Assembly: GCA_964650975.1 (NCBI GenBank)
Contig: CAZYWA010000405.1
Location: forward strand, 1-7,592
Reading direction: 5' to 3'
Length of the DNA: 7,592 bases
Source of the DNA: CAZYWA01 sp964650975 [NCBI: uncultured bacterium]
GTDB taxonomy: Bacteria; JADJOY01
Shown here: positions 5,816 to 7,592 of the stretch, in pieces
Numbering within the stretch: position 1 is the first letter of the stretch
Layout of the letters: each line of letters starts with the position of its first letter
Made by a program: the position numbers and the translations under genes
The notes under the pieces: generated by a model
What the model saw: only the letters and a program-made list of their open reading frames with translations
Databases searched by the model: none
Told to the model about the DNA's origin: nothing

Positions 5816-6120
5816 GGGAGTGGGTGGGCGGGGAGGCGGCTGAGGCCGCGTGGCTCCGCTCCAAAGTGACGCTCGCGACGAGCTCGATCGAGATCGGGCT
5901 CGTCTTCGGCGACGACTTCGAGTCGGGTGACTTGAGCCCGCTGAAATGCGGGGAGCGCGGCCGTGGCGCTCAGAGATCGTCGGGTGTGAGCGCGGCGTTC
6001 TGCGCGATCCGAGCGAGCATCTTCGCACTCGACCTCGACGCTCTCGTGGAGGCCCACACCTCGTTGGGCCAGTCAGCGCGTACGCGGTGCGAGCTAGGGG
6101 TCGGAGGCTGTCAGGGCTGA
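5812..6120 (+). CDS. Doubtful 102-codon ORF with a DDFESGDLS motif, perhaps a gene remnant
   Basis: The ATG overlaps the lipoprotein stop in ATGA, and the frame stays open for 102 codons with mostly G or C at third positions, strongest in the first half. Residues around 35-43 read DDFESGDLS. This resembles the short D-x-FESGDxSxW motif common in secreted proteins of high-GC proteobacteria, but the following tryptophan and the rest of such a protein are missing. There is no signal peptide and no ribosome binding site. The last ten bases overlap the end of the minus-strand helicase gene. It may be the remnant of a secreted-protein gene, a real small coupled gene, or chance. Confidence 0.25.
   Translation: MREWVGGEAAEAAWLRSKVTLATSSIEIGLVFGDDFESGDLSPLKCGERGRGAQRSSGVSAAFCAIRASIFALDLDALVEAHTSLGQSARTRCELGVGGCQG
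6051..6070. terminator. Weak candidate hairpin between convergent genes
   Basis: GGCCCA (6051-6056) pairs with TGGGCC (6065-6070) around an eight-base loop. It lies about 40 bases past the helicase stop on the minus strand. There is no T run on either side. A perfect ten-base palindrome, CGCGTACGCG (6077-6086), lies between it and the helicase stop. Either could help end transcription, but evidence is thin. Confidence 0.2.
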
Positions 6121-7592
6121 ACCAGCGTTGCGAAGCGATCGAACAACGCGGCGGACATCGGCGTCTCGAGCTCCCACGTGATCCCGATGGGCCGGTCGCC
6201 ACTTGCTTCACGGAAGCGCACCGGCCCCAAGAACACGTACGGCGCATCCGGATCCGTCCTCACGAACAGGTAGAACGACCATCCGTTGTCCGGGCTGTCC
6301 AGGTAGCGACGCCCGGTCGGGCGATTCACACTCGCCGGTACCTGCGTTTCCCAGTGGAAAAGCGATTTGCTGATCGCGTAATCGCGGTAACGAGTCGTGG
6401 GCGAGAAGGAGCTCCCCGACTTGTCGAGGGTGACGAGGAGCAGCTCTCGTTCGCCTGCGAGCTTCAGGATCCCACCTTGCGGCGTTGCGCCCTTCTCGCC
6501 TGCTTTCACGGAGCCGACCGCGGCGACGATCTCGCGCCGCCGGTAATGCCTGTGAAGCGCGAGTGGCCATTCGGCGATCGGGTACACGTCAGTCGCCAGT
6601 GGTATGCGGTCCTCGAGGACATCCGCCAGCTCGCCCAGCTCTTGCGTGATGGCGGGCGAGCTTCGCAGCCAGGCCACGGTCTCGCGTGGCTCGCGCACGA
6701 CGCCCCGGTGTTCGAGCTGGAACGCCAGCATCGTCAGGCGCCGCGCGCTCGTGTCGCTTCCACTCGGCTCCTCGCGCCAGCTCCGAAGACGTGCGGGCTC
6801 GTCGACGTGCCGAAGCCATCCCAGCCGGCGGCTCAGGTCCTTCGTCGCGTCGTCCGTCTCACGGACCAATCCCGCCGCCGCTCGTAGCGAGGTCCATCCG
6901 CCACCTCGCTCGTACACGTCGTCGAGATCCCTTCCGGTCTCCTCGAGGAACCGTCCCAGCGTGATCCCTGGTGCGGCCCCGGCCAGCTCGCGTAGATCGC
7001 GGGCCAGCGATGCGGCGGTGGCGAGCGCACGCTTGAGGGAGTGCAACACGCGCTCCCTCACGACGGAATCGAGTTGCAGCACGGATCCGCTCGGGAGGTA
7101 AGGAAAGCCGGCTTCCACCGCTTGGCGCAGCCGCGCCCGCGGGATGCCGGTCATCGCCGCATAGAGCGACTCGAACCGGAATTCCTCGCGGTGCTGCCCG
7201 ATAAAGTCGAGCACCAGGCAACTCGCCTTCTTTTCGTACAGACGCAGACCGCGTCCAAGCTGCTGCAGGAAAAGCGTCGCGCTCTGTGTCGGACGCAACA
7301 AGAGAAGCGTGTCGACGAACGGCAGGTCGATGCCCTCGTTGTAGAGGTCACACGAGCACACGATGTTGATCTCGAGGAGTTCCAGGCGCCGGCGGACGCT
7401 CGCGCGCTCGTCGTCCGCGGTCTTGCCATGCACGGCGATGGCCGGAATGCCGCGAGCGGAAAAGCTCCGCGCCATGAACTCGGCGTGCTCGATCGAGACG
7501 CAGAACGCGAGCGCGCGCACCGCACGCACGTCCGCCACGCGCTTGGCGAGCTCGGCGGCGACCAGATCGACCCGTGCGTCGTTGCCCGTGTA
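6111..7592 (-). CDS. SF2 helicase with DUF3427 domain, SauUSI-like (5' part outside window)
   Basis: The visible 493 residues are the C-terminal part of a DEAD/DEAH-type superfamily 2 helicase. Motif IV-like LAFCVSIEHA lies at 28-37, the motif V region LYNEGIDLPFVD at 83-94, and motif VI QQLGRGLR with its arginine finger at 110-117. A middle region (about 140-330) has no motif I recognise. The end matches DUF3427: HYRRREI at 349-355, SPTTRYRDYAIS at 397-408, LFHWETQ at 411-417, TGRRYL at 426-431, FLGPV at 454-458 and ITWELETPMSA at 471-481. In SauUSI and relatives, a PLD nuclease domain and the helicase precede DUF3427, which carries the modified-DNA reader; these act as ATP-dependent type IV restriction enzymes on 5-methylcytosine DNA. 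The Walker A and DEAH motifs and any PLD domain would lie outside the window, so restriction activity is inferred. The GTG at 7538 is internal, since the frame is open to the edge and motif IV follows within a few residues. Confidence 0.88.
   Translation of the reverse strand, partial: YTGNDARVDLVAAELAKRVADVRAVRALAFCVSIEHAEFMARSFSARGIPAIAVHGKTADDERASVRRRLELLEINIVCSCDLYNEGIDLPFVDTLLLLRPTQSATLFLQQLGRGLRLYEKKASCLVLDFIGQHREEFRFESLYAAMTGIPRARLRQAVEAGFPYLPSGSVLQLDSVVRERVLHSLKRALATAASLARDLRELAGAAPGITLGRFLEETGRDLDDVYERGGGWTSLRAAAGLVRETDDATKDLSRRLGWLRHVDEPARLRSWREEPSGSDTSARRLTMLAFQLEHRGVVREPRETVAWLRSSPAITQELGELADVLEDRIPLATDVYPIAEWPLALHRHYRRREIVAAVGSVKAGEKGATPQGGILKLAGERELLLVTLDKSGSSFSPTTRYRDYAISKSLFHWETQVPASVNRPTGRRYLDSPDNGWSFYLFVRTDPDAPYVFLGPVRFREASGDRPIGITWELETPMSAALFDRFATLVQP

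Noticed and set aside
5722-6057. A 111-codon minus-strand ORF overlapping the end of the lipoprotein gene
   Set aside because: It runs antisense to a well-supported gene, has no ribosome binding site or family resemblance, and the plus-strand frame is more gene-like.

Overview
This is a GC-rich bacterial window with strong G/C bias at third codon positions. It reads as chromosomal DNA of a high-GC Gram-negative bacterium. The lipobox lipoprotein with PKD repeats and the lone DDFESGDLS-type motif would suit an uncultured myxobacterial or deltaproteobacterial-type lineage, but that placement is inference; no rRNA or taxonomic marker is present.

Layout. On the left, the minus strand carries the first about 330 codons of a B12-binding-type radical SAM protein (start at 1043, running off the left edge). 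A 579-base stretch without a convincing gene (1044-1622) separates it from a divergent plus-strand run: cysteine synthase (cysK, 1623-2573), a long stem-loop (2603-2681), and a UPF0324/YeiH-type membrane protein annotated as a putative sulfate exporter (2695-3786). Next comes a type II toxin-antitoxin locus with an intact antitoxin (3860-4096) and a RelE/ParE-type toxin (4093-4400) broken by one missing base. After it lies a lipoprotein with three PKD repeats (4529-5815). A doubtful 102-codon ORF overlaps its stop codon. On the right, the minus strand carries the C-terminal 493 residues of an SF2 helicase with a DUF3427 domain (6111-7592, running off the right edge). That architecture is typical of SauUSI-like modification-dependent (type IV) restriction enzymes.

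How the genes may work together. cysK and the exporter form a plausible sulfur unit: sulfide assimilation into cysteine, plus export of an oxidised sulfur species. The stem-loop between them could set their relative expression. The toxin-antitoxin pair and the helicase/DUF3427 protein are typical accessory or defence genes, and the broken toxin suggests a decaying module or a sequence error. The lipoprotein stands alone and is probably displayed at the cell envelope.

Regulation. Three plus-strand genes (cysK, antitoxin, lipoprotein) have a TAGNNT hexamer a few bases before a possible start or transcription start, consistent with a shared -10 element and leaderless or short-leader transcripts. 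No CRISPR array, tRNA, rRNA, insertion sequence or phage gene was seen.
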